From: Erwinia tasmaniensis Et1/99
Lineage (GTDB): Bacteria; Pseudomonadota; Gammaproteobacteria; Enterobacterales; Enterobacteriaceae
Assembly: GCF_000026185.1 (NCBI RefSeq)
Contig: NC_010694.1
Location: 2,356,001 to 2,420,000, forward strand
DNA: 64,000 nucleotides
Direction: 5' to 3'
The stretch's first letter is position 1. The number at the start of each line of letters is the position of its first letter. A model generated the notes under the pieces. That model made no database searches and was not told where the DNA came from. It saw nothing but the letters and a program-made list of their open reading frames with translations. Positions 28,240-38,332 of the stretch are shown here, one piece after another. The position numbers were made by a program, and so were the translations under genes.

Positions 28240-29024
28240 GCGAATTAACCCCCTCTCCGGCGCGTCTTAATGCCGGTACGCCGCTGGTGATTAAGGATAT
28301 CAGCAAGCAGTACCACGGGCGGACGGTACTGAACGATATTAACCTGCATATCCCATCCGGCCAGTTTGTTGCCGTGGTGGGACGCAGCGGCTGCGGCAAA
28401 AGTACCCTGCTACGCCTGCTGGCCGGGCTGGAGAAAACCAGCCACGGTGAACTGCTGGCCGGCTCAGCGCCTCTTAGCAAGGTGCGCGAAGATATCCGCC
28501 TGATGTTTCAAGATGCGCGCCTGCTGCCGTGGAAAAGCGTTATCGACAATGTTGGCCTCGGGCTGAAAGGCAAAAACTGGAAAGAGGATGCCCTTGCGGC
28601 GCTTGAGGCGGTTGGCCTTGCCGACCGTGCCCCTGACTGGCCTGCTGCCCTGTCCGGCGGGCAGAAACAGCGTGTTGCGCTGGCGCGGGCATTGATCCAT
28701 CGACCAGGCCTGCTGCTGCTGGATGAACCGCTGGGTGCCCTGGATGCGCTGACCCGCATCGAAATGCAGGATCTGATTGAAACCCTGTGGCAACGGCATC
28801 ATTTTACCGTGCTACTGGTAACGCATGACGTCAGTGAAGCGGTGGCGCTGGCCGACAGGGTACTGCTGATTGAGGAGGGGGATATTGGTCTGGATCTGAC
28901 GATCGATCTGCCGCGCCCGCGCCGTAAAGGATCGGTCAGGCTTGCTGAACTGGAAGCTGAAGTATTAGACAGGGTAATGAAGCGCACGCCTCCCGCCCAC
29001 GACAGGCGCTACGCACAGCGCTAA
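28236..29024 (+). CDS. ssuB: Sulfonate ABC transporter ATPase SsuB
   Basis: A 262-residue ABC ATPase energising sulfonate import. Walker A is GRSGCGKST, the Q-loop region [14 protein letters not shown], the signature [15 protein letters not shown] and Walker [13 protein letters not shown]. The H-loop is [15 protein letters not shown]. The N-terminus carries a short extra Ser/Pro-rich stretch compared with the E. coli protein (255 residues as I recall). It is the last gene of the operon and is followed by a terminator. Confidence 0.95.
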   Translation: MSELTPSPARLNAGTPLVIKDISKQYHGRTVLNDINLHIPSGQFVAVVGRSGCGKSTLLRLLAGLEKTSHGELLAGSAPLSKVREDIRLMFQDARLLPWKSVIDNVGLGLKGKNWKEDALAALEAVGLADRAPDWPAALSGGQKQRVALARALIHRPGLLLLDEPLGALDALTRIEMQDLIETLWQRHHFTVLLVTHDVSEAVALADRVLLIEEGDIGLDLTIDLPRPRRKGSVRLAELEAEVLDRVMKRTPPAHDRRYAQR

Positions 29025-29038
29025 CGGCTCCGGGAAGT

Positions 29039-29072
29039 AAAATGGACGACCGCCGTCGCCCATTTTCTTTTT
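29039..29072 (+). terminator. ssu operon terminator
   Basis: AAAATGG (29039-29045) pairs with CCATTTT (29060-29066) around an inner CGAC/GTCG stem, followed by CTTTTT. It lies between the ssuB stop and the convergent pepN stop and may also work weakly for pepN. Confidence 0.8.
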
Positions 29073-29083
29073 CAATATTCCCG

Positions 29084-31699
29084 TCAGGCGCTCAACGCTT
29101 TGCTGATTTTCTCAAACAGATCGCCCGATAGCTTATCCAGGCCCTTCAACTGCTCAAGAGCCTGGCGCATCAGCCCCTGGCGGGTTTTATCATAGCGTTT
29201 CAGCCGGATCAGTGGCTCTATCATTCTTGCCGCCACCTGCGGATTACGCGTATTCAGATCGGTCAGGATCTCGACCAGCAGCTGATAGCCACTGCCGTCA
29301 ACGGCATGGAACGCCCCTGGGTTCAGCTGCGTAAAGGCTCCGATCAGCGAGCGAACGCGGTTCGGGTTACTCAGGGTAAAGGAGCGGTGGTGCAGCAACG
29401 CCCGTACCTGCGTAACGACATCGTCCGCCGGGCTGCTGGCCTGGAGGGCAAACCATTTATCCATCACCAAACCATCATGATGCCAGCGGTTGTCAAACGC
29501 CGTCAGCAGTTCGTCACGGCAAGGCAGCTGCGCCGACACCGCCGCTGATAATGCGGCAACGGTATCTGTCATGTTGTTGGCATGATGATATTGCGCGCTA
29601 ACCAGCTTATCCGCCAGTTCACTGTCAGCGAAAGCCAGGTAGCCCAGACAAACATTTTTTAGCGACCGCTTACCGATATCCGCATGTTCAATACGGTACT
29701 CCGCCGTCTGACTGGCGTGATAGACCGCCAGGAACTCATCGGCCAGCTCATTGGCCAGCGTGCGCACCAACGCCACACGTACCGTGGCAATCGCCTGCGG
29801 ATCGATAGTGTCGAACAGCTCTGCTATCTCATTTTCTGCCGGCAGCGTCAGGATCAGAGCGATTAATGCCGCATCGCCCCCCTCTTCCAGCAGCACGGCG
29901 CGAAAAGCATCTGCGACATGCAGCGGAAGTGACAGCGGCTGTCCCTGCTGCTGGCGCGAAACGTTCAGCTTGATATAGTTCGCCATCAGGCTTTGCGCCG
30001 CGTCCCAACGCGCAAAGTCATTACGCGCATGACGCATCAGGAAAGTCAGCTGGGCATCGCTCCAGGGATAGTCCAGCTTCACCGGCGCGGAGAACTCACG
30101 CAGTAAAGAAGGCACCGGCTGGAAATAGACCTTATCAAAGACAAAGGTCTGGAACCCTTCGGTGACGTTAAGAACATGGTGCACCGGGTGACCATTATGC
30201 TGTAACGGGATCGCCTGACCTTCAGCATCGTACAGTTCGATATCCAGCGGAATGTGCAGCGGCAGCTTCTCTTTTTGATCGGCGGTCGACGGCGTCATCT
30301 GGGTAACGTGCAGCGTGTACTGCTCCAGCTCCGGGTTATAGTCGTCGCGGATTGACAGCACTGGCGTGCCGGACTGGCTGTACCAGCGGCGGAACTGCGA
30401 CAAGTCGACGTTGGATGCCTCTTCCATCGCCTGAACAAAATCATCACAGGTGGCGGCGCTGCCGTCATGGCGTTCAAAATAGAGCTGAATACCCTTCTGG
30501 AAATTCTCTTCGCCCAGCAGGGTGTGCATCATGCGGATCACTTCTGAACCCTTTTCATATACCGTCAAAGTGTAGAAATTGTTCATTTCGATCACCTGCT
30601 CCGGGCGGATAGGGTGCGCCATCGGGCTGGCATCTTCGGCAAACTGTGAACCGCGCATCACGCGCACGTTATCAATACGGTTGACCGCACGCGAGCCAAG
30701 ATCGGAGCTGAACTCCTGATCGCGGAACACCGTCAGCCCCTCTTTCAGGCTAAGCTGGAACCAGTCGCGACAGGTCACGCGGTTGCCGGTCCAGTTATGG
30801 AAGTACTCATGGCCGATCACTGCTTCAATTCCGAGATAATCTTTATCAGTGGCGGTTTCCGCTTTAGCCAACACATATTTGGCGTTAAAGACGTTCAGAC
30901 CTTTATTCTCCATCGCGCCCATATTAAAGAAGTCGACGGCGACGATCATAAAGATATCGAGGTCATATTCCAGCCCGAAGCGCTCCTCATCCCATTTCAT
31001 GCTGTTCTTCAGCGAGGTCATCGCCCAGTCAGCGCGATCGAGGTTGCCGCGATCGACGAAGATTTCCAGCGCCACATCGCGCCCGGAGCGCGTGATAAAG
31101 CTGTCGCGCAGCACATCAAAATCACCCGCCACCACGGCGAACAGATAGCAGGGTTTCGGGAAAGGGTCGTGCCATTTTACCCAGTGACGACCGTCTTCGA
31201 GCTGGCCGCCGTCCACGCGGTTACCGTTAGAGAGCAGATAGGGATAAAAAGCCTGAGCGGCGATGATCGTGGTGGTGAAACGCGCCAGTACGTCCGGGCG
31301 GTCAAGATACCAGGTTATATGGCGAAAGCCTTCTGCTTCACATTGGGTACAAAGAGCCTCGCCAGACTTGTACAACCCTTCCAGCGCAGTATTTTTATCC
31401 GGATGGATATTATTGACAATTTTCAGAGTGAAGGTTTCCGGCAGCTGTTGCAGCACCAGACAGCCCTCCTCCAGGTGGTAATGCGGCCAGACGCCATCAT
31501 CAACGTGCAGCGATACCAGCGTCAGGTCTTCACCATCAAGACGCAGCTCGGCACCGCTGGCACCCAGCCGTTTAATCTGGCTGACCGCCGTCACCTGAGT
31601 GGTGCCGGCATCGAGATTAAACGTCAGATCGATATCGGTAATCGTATAATCAGGCGCCCGGTAGTCATGGCGGTTTTTAGCTTGCGGCAGTTGCGTCAT
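29084..31699 (-). CDS. pepN: Aminopeptidase N (M1 metallopeptidase)
   Basis: An 871-residue cytoplasmic zinc aminopeptidase, one residue longer than E. coli PepN. The substrate-anchoring GAMEN motif occurs in FFNMGAMENKGLNVF. The zinc site HExxH is in IGHEYFHNWTGNRVT, with the third ligand Glu in LSLKEGLTVFRD. The catalytic Tyr region is TLTVYEKGSEVIRMMH. A long alpha-helical C-terminal domain completes the family architecture. It is single, convergent with ssuB and divergent from pncB over 262 bases, in which I see only an AATCGCGC direct repeat near 31770. Confidence 0.98.
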   Translation of the reverse strand: MTQLPQAKNRHDYRAPDYTITDIDLTFNLDAGTTQVTAVSQIKRLGASGAELRLDGEDLTLVSLHVDDGVWPHYHLEEGCLVLQQLPETFTLKIVNNIHPDKNTALEGLYKSGEALCTQCEAEGFRHITWYLDRPDVLARFTTTIIAAQAFYPYLLSNGNRVDGGQLEDGRHWVKWHDPFPKPCYLFAVVAGDFDVLRDSFITRSGRDVALEIFVDRGNLDRADWAMTSLKNSMKWDEERFGLEYDLDIFMIVAVDFFNMGAMENKGLNVFNAKYVLAKAETATDKDYLGIEAVIGHEYFHNWTGNRVTCRDWFQLSLKEGLTVFRDQEFSSDLGSRAVNRIDNVRVMRGSQFAEDASPMAHPIRPEQVIEMNNFYTLTVYEKGSEVIRMMHTLLGEENFQKGIQLYFERHDGSAATCDDFVQAMEEASNVDLSQFRRWYSQSGTPVLSIRDDYNPELEQYTLHVTQMTPSTADQKEKLPLHIPLDIELYDAEGQAIPLQHNGHPVHHVLNVTEGFQTFVFDKVYFQPVPSLLREFSAPVKLDYPWSDAQLTFLMRHARNDFARWDAAQSLMANYIKLNVSRQQQGQPLSLPLHVADAFRAVLLEEGGDAALIALILTLPAENEIAELFDTIDPQAIATVRVALVRTLANELADEFLAVYHASQTAEYRIEHADIGKRSLKNVCLGYLAFADSELADKLVSAQYHHANNMTDTVAALSAAVSAQLPCRDELLTAFDNRWHHDGLVMDKWFALQASSPADDVVTQVRALLHHRSFTLSNPNRVRSLIGAFTQLNPGAFHAVDGSGYQLLVEILTDLNTRNPQVAARMIEPLIRLKRYDKTRQGLMRQALEQLKGLDKLSGDLFEKISKALSA

Positions 31700-31961
31700 A
31701 AGTCCTTCTCACGTCAGTAATAAGTTCACCCGTAAAGTCTATTCCTGTTATCGCCAGGTTGCCACGTTCAATCGCGCGCAATCGCGCTCATTAATGAAAA
31801 ATATGCGGCGTGCCCAGCAAACGCTCTGTTTCTACTCAAGAAGGCTGCTCTAATTGTGCTGCGTTCAGGTTCAATAAATACGTATTCAGGTTATACTGCT
31901 GCGACTTTACTTTATTTGAACCAGGGATAACGCTCTTCGCCAGAGGATGCTGAAACGCGCC

Positions 31962-33167
31962 ATGACACGACACGCTGCCCCGATCTTGACCACGCTTCTT
32001 GATACCGATGCCTATAAACTTCACATGCAGCAGGCTGTCTTTCATCGTTATTACGATGTGACGGTTACGGCTGAATTCCGCTGCCGGGGTGAGGATATGC
32101 TCGGCATCTACGCGGACGAGCTAGTCCAACAGATCGCGAACATGGCCTCGCTGACGCTGACTGATAACGAGTTTGCTTATCTTTCCAGCCTGCCGTTTTT
32201 CAAAACCGATTACCTCAACTGGTTACGTACCTTCCGCTACAATCCTGAGCAGGTTACGGTGCAGAACCTTCAGGGAAAACTGGATATTCGCATCAGCGGC
32301 CCCTGGCGCGAAGTCATCCTGTGGGAAGTGCCGCTGCTGGCACTTATCAGCGAAGTGGTTCACCGCCACCGCTCGCCGCAGATCACCCCGGAGCAGGCCG
32401 TCAGCCGGTTGAAAAGTAAACTGGAGCAGTTTAAACGGCTAACCTGTGACCTTGATATGTCGCGTTTTCGGCTGATGGACTTCGGCACCCGCCGTCGTTT
32501 TTCACACGATGTGCAGCTTGCCGTTGTCAGCACACTGAAGCAGGATTTCCCCTGGCTGGTCGGTTCCAGTAATTACGATATCGCACGTCGGCTAAATATC
32601 GCGCCGGTGGGAACCCAGGCGCACGAGTGGTTTCAGGCACATCAACAAATCAGCCCAACCCTGGAAAATTGCCAGCGGGCTGCGCTTCAGGCGTGGCTGG
32701 ATGAATACCCCGACCGGCTGGGGATCGCCCTTACCGACTGTATTACCACGGACGCTTTTCTGCGCGATTTTGGCAGTGAGTTTGCCCATGCCTACCAGGG
32801 GCTGCGCCATGATTCTGGCGATCCCTTTGAATGGGGTGAAAAGGCGATTGCCCACTACCAGCAGCTGAACATTGACCCACTGAGCAAAACCTTGGTGTTT
32901 TCTGACAATCTCGATCTGGATAAAGCCGTGGGGTTGTACCGCCACTTTGAGCAGCGCATCAACGTGATCTTTGGCATTGGGACTCGTCTCAGCTGCGACA
33001 TACCGCAGGTTAAGCCGCTGAATATCGTGATTAAGCTGGTTGAGTGCAACGGCAAACCGGTCGCCAAACTCTCGGACAGCCCCGGCAAAACCATTTGCCA
33101 CGACAAAGCCTTCGTGCGCGCACTGCGCAAGGCGTTCGATCTGCCACGGGTGAAAAAAGCCAGCTAG
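31962..33167 (+). CDS. pncB: Nicotinate phosphoribosyltransferase
   Basis: A 401-residue enzyme converting nicotinate and PRPP to nicotinate mononucleotide in NAD salvage. Motifs are [63 protein letters not shown] and [13 protein letters not shown], with the phosphorylatable His in the [10 protein letters not shown] region. ATG 31962 matches the E. coli length of 400. An upstream in-frame ATG at 31947 has AGAGG too close to it. A TATACT -10 is at 31892-31897. No clear NadR box was seen. Confidence 0.95.
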   Translation: MTRHAAPILTTLLDTDAYKLHMQQAVFHRYYDVTVTAEFRCRGEDMLGIYADELVQQIANMASLTLTDNEFAYLSSLPFFKTDYLNWLRTFRYNPEQVTVQNLQGKLDIRISGPWREVILWEVPLLALISEVVHRHRSPQITPEQAVSRLKSKLEQFKRLTCDLDMSRFRLMDFGTRRRFSHDVQLAVVSTLKQDFPWLVGSSNYDIARRLNIAPVGTQAHEWFQAHQQISPTLENCQRAALQAWLDEYPDRLGIALTDCITTDAFLRDFGSEFAHAYQGLRHDSGDPFEWGEKAIAHYQQLNIDPLSKTLVFSDNLDLDKAVGLYRHFEQRINVIFGIGTRLSCDIPQVKPLNIVIKLVECNGKPVAKLSDSPGKTICHDKAFVRALRKAFDLPRVKKAS

Positions 33168-33175
33168 TCCCAACC

Positions 33176-33205
33176 CCAGGGGGGAGAGCACATCTCTCCC
33201 CCTGG
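33176..33205 (+). repeat. Stable hairpin after pncB
   Basis: CCAGGGGGGAGAG pairs with CTCTCCCCCTGG with a single bulged G and a short loop, 9 bases after the pncB stop. No T run follows on the plus strand, so it may be a mRNA 3' stabiliser rather than an intrinsic terminator. Confidence 0.6.
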
Positions 33206-33334
33206 CTTACCCTGCCGAAGAAATCTCCTCTTACGCCAGAATTTCTCTTGTTTCTCATCCACTGACAAGTAACATAGCGATACCCTAAATTTGGGGTATT
33301 CCATTTCTATTCAGATTAATAGTGAGAGACTGAT

Positions 33335-34735
33335 ATGAGCGTTGTGCCTGTAGCGGATGTACTGCACGGCCGGGTAACGGTAGACAGTGAAGTCACCGTA
33401 CGCGGCTGGGTGCGTACCCGGAGAGATTCGAAAGCCGGTATTTCCTTTATCGCCGTTTATGACGGTTCCTGCTTTAATCCGGTCCAGGCTGTCGTCAATA
33501 ATTCTCTGAATAATTATCAGGATGAAGTATTACGCCTGACCACCGGCTGCTCGGTTGTCATTACGGGGAAAGTGGTTGAGTCACCGGGCGAGGGTCAAAG
33601 CTTTGAAATTCAGGCGACTCACGTCGAGGTGATCGGCTGGGTTGACGACCCGGATACCTATCCAATGGCGGCCAAACGCCACAGCATTGAATATCTGCGT
33701 GAAGTTGCGCACCTGCGCCCACGCACGAATCTGATTGGCGCGGTAGCACGCGTTCGCCATACTCTGGCACAGGCGCTGCATCGCTTCTTTGACGAACAGG
33801 GTTTCTTCTGGGTCTCTACCCCGCTGATTACCGCTTCTGACACTGAAGGTGCTGGCGAAATGTTCCGCGTTTCCACGCTGGATATGGAAAATCTGCCGCG
33901 TACGCCGGAAGGCAAAGTCAATTACGATGAGGACTTCTTCGGCAAAGAGGCGTTCCTGACCGTATCAGGCCAGCTGAATGGCGAAACCTACGCCAGCGCC
34001 ATCTCGAAAATCTATACCTTTGGCCCGACCTTCCGCGCTGAAAACTCGCACACCAGCCGGCATCTGGCCGAATTCTGGATGCTGGAGCCGGAAATTGCGT
34101 TCGCCGACCTGGAAGATAACGCGGCACTGGCAGAAGCCATGCTGAAGTACGTTTTCAAAGCGGTCCTTACCGAACGCGCTGATGATATGGCTTTCTTCGC
34201 CGAGCGCGTAGACAAAGATGCGGTTTCGCGCCTGGAACGTTTTGTGACAACCGATTTCGCACAGGTTGATTACACCGAAGCTGTCGAGATCCTGCTCGCC
34301 TCCGGCCAGAAGTTTGAGAACCCGGTTTCATGGGGCATCGATCTCTCCTCTGAACACGAGCGCTACCTGGCGGAAAAACACTTTAAAGCTCCGGTAGTGG
34401 TTAAAAACTACCCGAAAGATATCAAGGCATTTTACATGCGCCTGAACGACGACGGCAAAACCGTGGCCGCTATGGACGTGCTGGCACCGGGCATTGGCGA
34501 GATCATCGGCGGCTCACAGCGTGAAGAACGTCTTGAGGTGTTAGATGCTCGTCTGGCAGAGATGGGGCTGAATAAAGAAGATTACTGGTGGTATCGCGAT
34601 CTACGCCGTTACGGTACCGTACCCCATTCAGGATTTGGCCTCGGTTTCGAGCGATTAATCGCTTATGTCACCGGCGTACAAAATGTAAGAGATGTTATCG
34701 CCTTCCCACGCACCCCACGCAGCGCGACATTCTGA
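33335..34735 (+). CDS. asnS: Asparaginyl-tRNA synthetase
   Basis: A 466-residue class IIb aminoacyl-tRNA synthetase. The N-terminal OB-fold anticodon-binding domain ([20 protein letters not shown]) is followed by the catalytic core. Class II motif 1 surrounds [20 protein letters not shown], motif 2 is [24 protein letters not shown] and motif 3 is [15 protein letters not shown]. Length equals that of E. coli AsnS. It is single between pncB and ompF, with its own terminator. A palindromic ATACCC/GGGTAT (33280-33299) lies in the upstream region. Confidence 0.98.
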   Translation: MSVVPVADVLHGRVTVDSEVTVRGWVRTRRDSKAGISFIAVYDGSCFNPVQAVVNNSLNNYQDEVLRLTTGCSVVITGKVVESPGEGQSFEIQATHVEVIGWVDDPDTYPMAAKRHSIEYLREVAHLRPRTNLIGAVARVRHTLAQALHRFFDEQGFFWVSTPLITASDTEGAGEMFRVSTLDMENLPRTPEGKVNYDEDFFGKEAFLTVSGQLNGETYASAISKIYTFGPTFRAENSHTSRHLAEFWMLEPEIAFADLEDNAALAEAMLKYVFKAVLTERADDMAFFAERVDKDAVSRLERFVTTDFAQVDYTEAVEILLASGQKFENPVSWGIDLSSEHERYLAEKHFKAPVVVKNYPKDIKAFYMRLNDDGKTVAAMDVLAPGIGEIIGGSQREERLEVLDARLAEMGLNKEDYWWYRDLRRYGTVPHSGFGLGFERLIAYVTGVQNVRDVIAFPRTPRSATF

Positions 34736-34771
34736 TTTCTGCATTAAATATAAGAAATTCATATATATATT

Positions 34772-34804
34772 AAGGCCAGCCTCGCTGGCCTTTTTTTATT
34801 TTTG
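34772..34804 (+). terminator. asnS intrinsic terminator
   Basis: AAGGCCAGC-ctc-GCTGGCCTT stem followed by a run of T and TATTTTT. A strong canonical hairpin 37 bases after the asnS stop. Confidence 0.93.
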
Positions 34805-34829
34805 TAAAGTTAGATATGACTCACAAAGT

Positions 34830-35034
34830 TCCGTGATTATTACATTTTGAAATACATTTTTTCTAATTGTTACCAGAATAGGAGATTAGTAGCATTTTCG
34901 GGCTAGATTAACCGGGCTACGAATGGAAAGATGCCTTCAGACACAGGAAGACACCAAACTCTCTTCATGGTTCTGTAAAGAATTGTTGTCGGCAGTGGCA
35001 GGTGTCCAAATAACTCCAATGAGGGTAATAAAAA
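34830..35034 (+). promoter_or_regulatory. ompF control region and mRNA leader
   Basis: GAATGGAAAGATGCC (34921-34935) matches the E. coli ompF promoter from memory, whose -10 is AAAGAT (here 34927-34932). The leader shares CAGACAC, AAGACACCAAACTCTC and the GGCAGTGGCAGGTGTC block with E. coli. Upstream, TTACATTTTGAAATACATTT and TTCTAATTGTTACC (34838-34873) are AT-rich and resemble OmpR boxes. The ribosome-binding site context ATGAGGGTAATAAAAA is the MicF pairing region in E. coli. Confidence 0.7.
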
Positions 35035-36138
35035 ATGATGAAGCGCAACATTCTTGCAGTAGTGATCCCAGCTCTGTTGGCAGCAGGTGCGGCTAACGCT
35101 GCAGAAATCTATAACAAAGATGGCAACAAACTGGACCTGTACGGTAAAGTTGATGCGCGTCACCAGTTCTCTAAAAACACCGGCGAAGATGGCGATGAGT
35201 CTTACGTTCGTTTCGGCTTCAAAGGTCAAACCCAGATCACCGATCAGCTGACCGGTTACGGCCAGTGGGAATATAACGTGCAGGCAGACGTATCTGAAGC
35301 AGAAGGCACTTCAGGTTCTAAAACCCGCGTTGGCTTCGCCGGTCTGAAATTTGCTGATTACGGCGCATTCGATTATGGCCGTAACTACGGCGTGGGCTAT
35401 GACCCACTGGCATGGACCGATATCCTGCCGGTATTCGGTGGTGACTCTGGCTACTCAGATAATGGCATGGTCGGTCGTTCCAACGGTCTGGCCACCTACC
35501 GTAACAGCAACTTCTTCGGTCTGGTTGATGGTCTCGACTTCGCTCTGCAATATCAGGGTAAAAACGAAGAGAGCGAAAACGGTCGTCAAATCAAGAAAGC
35601 AAATGGCGACGGCTGGGGCACCTCCGTTACCTATACCACCCCGGTTGGCGTAGCGGTATCTGCTGCTTACACCAAATCCGACCGTACCAACGGTCAGCGT
35701 GATGCCTACTTCGCAAACGGCAGCAAAACGGCTGAAACCTGGTCCACCGCGGTTAAATATGACGCCAACAACGTTTACCTGGCGGCGATGTACGGTGAAA
35801 CCCGTAACAATACCTATATCGACGGCACCTTTGGTGATACAAAACTCAACGGCGCTGTAAACAAAGAGCAGAAATTCGAAGCGGTAGCGCAATACCAGTT
35901 CGACTTCGGCCTGCGTCCGTCTCTTGGCTACGTGCAGTCAGTAGGTAAGAAAATCGAGAACGTCGGTAAACAAGATCTGTACAAATACATCGACGTGGCT
36001 ACCTACTACTACTTCAACAAAAACATGTCCACCTACGTTGATTATAAAATCAACCTGCTGGACGCAAACGACTTCACTCGTGCAACCGGCACGTCTACCG
36101 ACAACACCGTTGGTGTTGGCCTGGTATACCAGTTCTAA
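35035..36138 (+). CDS. ompF: Outer membrane porin OmpF
   Basis: A 367-residue general porin. The signal peptide [22 protein letters not shown] is followed by the mature start [21 protein letters not shown]. Sixteen beta-strands form each barrel of the trimer. Constriction-loop L3 features GGDSGYSDN and FVGR-like [18 protein letters not shown] are visible, and the C-terminal VGLVYQF ends in the Phe recognised by the BAM complex. Codon bias is strong. Leader identity and position next to asnS and aspC support OmpF over OmpC. Confidence 0.95.
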   Translation: MMKRNILAVVIPALLAAGAANAAEIYNKDGNKLDLYGKVDARHQFSKNTGEDGDESYVRFGFKGQTQITDQLTGYGQWEYNVQADVSEAEGTSGSKTRVGFAGLKFADYGAFDYGRNYGVGYDPLAWTDILPVFGGDSGYSDNGMVGRSNGLATYRNSNFFGLVDGLDFALQYQGKNEESENGRQIKKANGDGWGTSVTYTTPVGVAVSAAYTKSDRTNGQRDAYFANGSKTAETWSTAVKYDANNVYLAAMYGETRNNTYIDGTFGDTKLNGAVNKEQKFEAVAQYQFDFGLRPSLGYVQSVGKKIENVGKQDLYKYIDVATYYYFNKNMSTYVDYKINLLDANDFTRATGTSTDNTVGVGLVYQF

Positions 36139-36183
36139 TAGCCGTCGTGCCGCAGTAAACCTGCGGCATCATGTGCATGATCC

Positions 36184-36207
36184 AACGGGGCTTCGGCCCC
36201 GTTTTTT
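36184..36207 (+). terminator. ompF intrinsic terminator
   Basis: AACGGGGC-ttc-GGCCCCGTT followed by TTTTTATT, about 46 bases after the ompF stop. Canonical. Confidence 0.92.
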
Positions 36208-36369
36208 ATTGGCTTACCGTTTAAGATTTCGGCTAACGCCCTCCGATAATATTTTCATTTCCCGCGTTCAGACCTGACGTTTTTTTGACGCAAACGGTTG
36301 GTAATTTCTCCATTATGGCGGTAACCTGAGGCCACACTTCGCTTTAGATTAAGCTAACGGACTCCAATT

Positions 36370-37560
36370 ATGTTTGAACGTATTGCAGCTGCACCCGCCG
36401 ACCCTATTCTTGGCTTAGCCGATCTCTTCCGCACGGATGAACGTTTGGACAAGATCAACCTCGGTATCGGCGTGTATAAGGATGAAACCGGCAAAACGCC
36501 GGTACTGTCCAGCGTGAAAAAGGCTGAACAGTATCTGCTGGAAAACGAAACAACCAAAAATTACCTCAGTATTGACGGCATTGCCGATTTTGCTCGCTGC
36601 ACGCAAGAACTGCTGTTTGGTACCGATAGCAAACTCATCGAAAGCCGGCGTGCACGTACGGCCCAAACGCCTGGCGGCACTGGCGCACTGCGTGTTGCAG
36701 CCGACTTTATCGCCACGCAGACCGGCGCAAAACGTGTCTGGGTTAGCAATCCAAGCTGGCCGAATCATCAGAACGTGTTTGCCGCCGCCGGTCTGGAAGT
36801 TCGTGAATACGCTTATTACGATGCAGCCAGCCACAAACTGGATTTCAACGGAATGCTGGACAGCCTGAATGCTGCCGAGGCCGGTGATATCGTTCTGTTC
36901 CACGGCTGCTGCCATAATCCGACTGGCATCGATCCGACGGCTGAACAGTGGGCGCAGCTGGCCGAGCTGTCGCTGGCTAAGGGATGGCTGCCGCTGTTTG
37001 ACTTTGCCTATCAGGGTTTTGCTCGTGGTCTTGAGCAAGATGCTGAAGGTCTGCGTATCTTCGCAGCCAGCCATAAAGAACTGATCGTTTGCAGCTCATA
37101 CTCGAAAAACTTTGGGCTATATAACGAGCGCGTCGGCGCATGCACCCTGGTTGCCAGCGATGCTGCCGTGGCCGATACGGCCTTCAGTCAGGTAAAAGCG
37201 ACCATCCGTGCGAATTATTCCAATCCTCCCGCACATGGCGCTGCCGTGGTGGGGACTATCCTGAGCAACAGCGCTTTACGTACGGAGTGGGAGCAGGAGC
37301 TGACCAGCATGCGTGAGCGTATTCAGAGCATGCGCCAGCTTTTTGTGAGAACGCTGAAAGAGAAAGGGGCACAGGGTGATTTTAACTTTATCATTGCTCA
37401 AAACGGCATGTTTTCATTCAGCGGCCTGACGAAAGATCAGGTGATCCGCCTGCGCAACGAGTTTGGCGTCTATGCGGTAAACTCCGGGCGCGTTAACGTA
37501 GCAGGCATGACCGAAGATAATATGGCTCCGCTGTGTGAGGCAATTGTCGCTGTCCTGTAG
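36370..37560 (+). CDS. aspC: Aspartate aminotransferase
   Basis: A 396-residue class I PLP aminotransferase interconverting aspartate/oxaloacetate with glutamate/2-oxoglutarate; it also acts on aromatic amino acids. The PLP-binding Lys246 is in [16 protein letters not shown]. The substrate-binding motifs [11 protein letters not shown] and [14 protein letters not shown] are present. Length equals that of E. coli AspC. A 231-base gap separates it from ompF. A TTGACG at 36285 and a partial PurR-like box at 36288 lie in its upstream region. Confidence 0.97.
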   Translation: MFERIAAAPADPILGLADLFRTDERLDKINLGIGVYKDETGKTPVLSSVKKAEQYLLENETTKNYLSIDGIADFARCTQELLFGTDSKLIESRRARTAQTPGGTGALRVAADFIATQTGAKRVWVSNPSWPNHQNVFAAAGLEVREYAYYDAASHKLDFNGMLDSLNAAEAGDIVLFHGCCHNPTGIDPTAEQWAQLAELSLAKGWLPLFDFAYQGFARGLEQDAEGLRIFAASHKELIVCSSYSKNFGLYNERVGACTLVASDAAVADTAFSQVKATIRANYSNPPAHGAAVVGTILSNSALRTEWEQELTSMRERIQSMRQLFVRTLKEKGAQGDFNFIIAQNGMFSFSGLTKDQVIRLRNEFGVYAVNSGRVNVAGMTEDNMAPLCEAIVAVL

Positions 37561-37611
37561 CTGATTAACGGCAAGAACCGGCGTAACGCAGATATCCCCG
37601 GCGTCACCCCG

Positions 37612-37649
37612 AACGAGAACAGGCCTGCATATGCAGGCCTGTTCTCGTT
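37612..37649. repeat. Perfect 38-bp palindrome between aspC and gloC
   Basis: Nineteen bases (AACGAGAACAGGCCTGCAT) are followed immediately by their exact reverse complement, with no spacer. It sits between two convergent genes, so a bidirectional terminator is the natural reading. However, only three T follow on one side and two on the other. Confidence 0.85.
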
Positions 37650-37659
37650 TCGGCAGCCA

Positions 37660-38289
37660 TTATTGCAGAAAAGGATTGCTGATACGTTCGCGCCCGAGCG
37701 TTGACATAGGCCCATGGCCGGGAATAAACGCGACGTCATCGCCGAGCGGCAGCAGCTTGCTGTGAATAGATGCTATCAGGTCGTCATGACTGCCTTGGGG
37801 GAAGTCTGAGCGCCCGACTCCACCGTTGAAAATCACATCGCCGGAGACCAGCAGACGACCTTCGCGGTCGAAAAACACAATATGCCCGGGCGTATGTCCG
37901 GAGCACAAAAGCACTTCCAGCTCGGTGTGACCCACATGCACACTTTCCCCCTCTTCCAGCCAACGGTTCGGGGTCAGCGGCGCACACTCGTCAAAACCAA
38001 ACATCTGGCTTTGCTGCGGTAAACCGTCCAGCCAGAATTTATCCGCCTTGTGCGGGCCGATAATCGATACGTCATAATGCTCAGCCAGCTCGGCCGCAGC
38101 CCCAACATGGTCAAGATGACCGTGTGTCAGCAGGATTTGTTTGAGCGTTACGCCCAATGCAGCAATTTCAGTTTTGATTTTTTGCGCATCGCCGCCGGGG
38201 TCAACCAGTGCCGCATCACCCGTTTCAGGGCACCAGATCACTGAGCAATTCTGTGCGAATGCCGTGACCGGTATGATATGAAATTCCAT
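37660..38289 (-). CDS. gloC: Type II hydroxyacylglutathione hydrolase GloC (YcbL)
   Basis: A 209-residue metallo-beta-lactamase-fold hydrolase, a glyoxalase II-type enzyme hydrolysing S-lactoylglutathione. The metal-binding motif is [13 protein letters not shown]. Further ligands lie in [26 protein letters not shown] and [11 protein letters not shown]. It ends at NPFLQ, about six residues earlier than the E. coli protein as I recall. mgsA, which makes the methylglyoxal that this pathway clears, is also in the window. It is convergent with aspC. Confidence 0.94.
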   Translation of the reverse strand: MEFHIIPVTAFAQNCSVIWCPETGDAALVDPGGDAQKIKTEIAALGVTLKQILLTHGHLDHVGAAAELAEHYDVSIIGPHKADKFWLDGLPQQSQMFGFDECAPLTPNRWLEEGESVHVGHTELEVLLCSGHTPGHIVFFDREGRLLVSGDVIFNGGVGRSDFPQGSHDDLIASIHSKLLPLGDDVAFIPGHGPMSTLGRERISNPFLQ

Positions 38290-38332
38290 AATACTCCGTT
38301 ACCGGCCGCCACAGGACAGCCGGAATTTCAGC

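Noticed and set aside
30797..31720. A 307-codon plus-strand frame
   Set aside because: Entirely antisense to the start of pepN, whose catalytic motifs are intact. Low-complexity translation with no family signature, typical of a shadow frame in GC-rich coding DNA.
38302..38323. CCGGC...GCCGG pairing between gloC and mepK as a terminator
   Set aside because: Five base pairs with a long loop and no T run.
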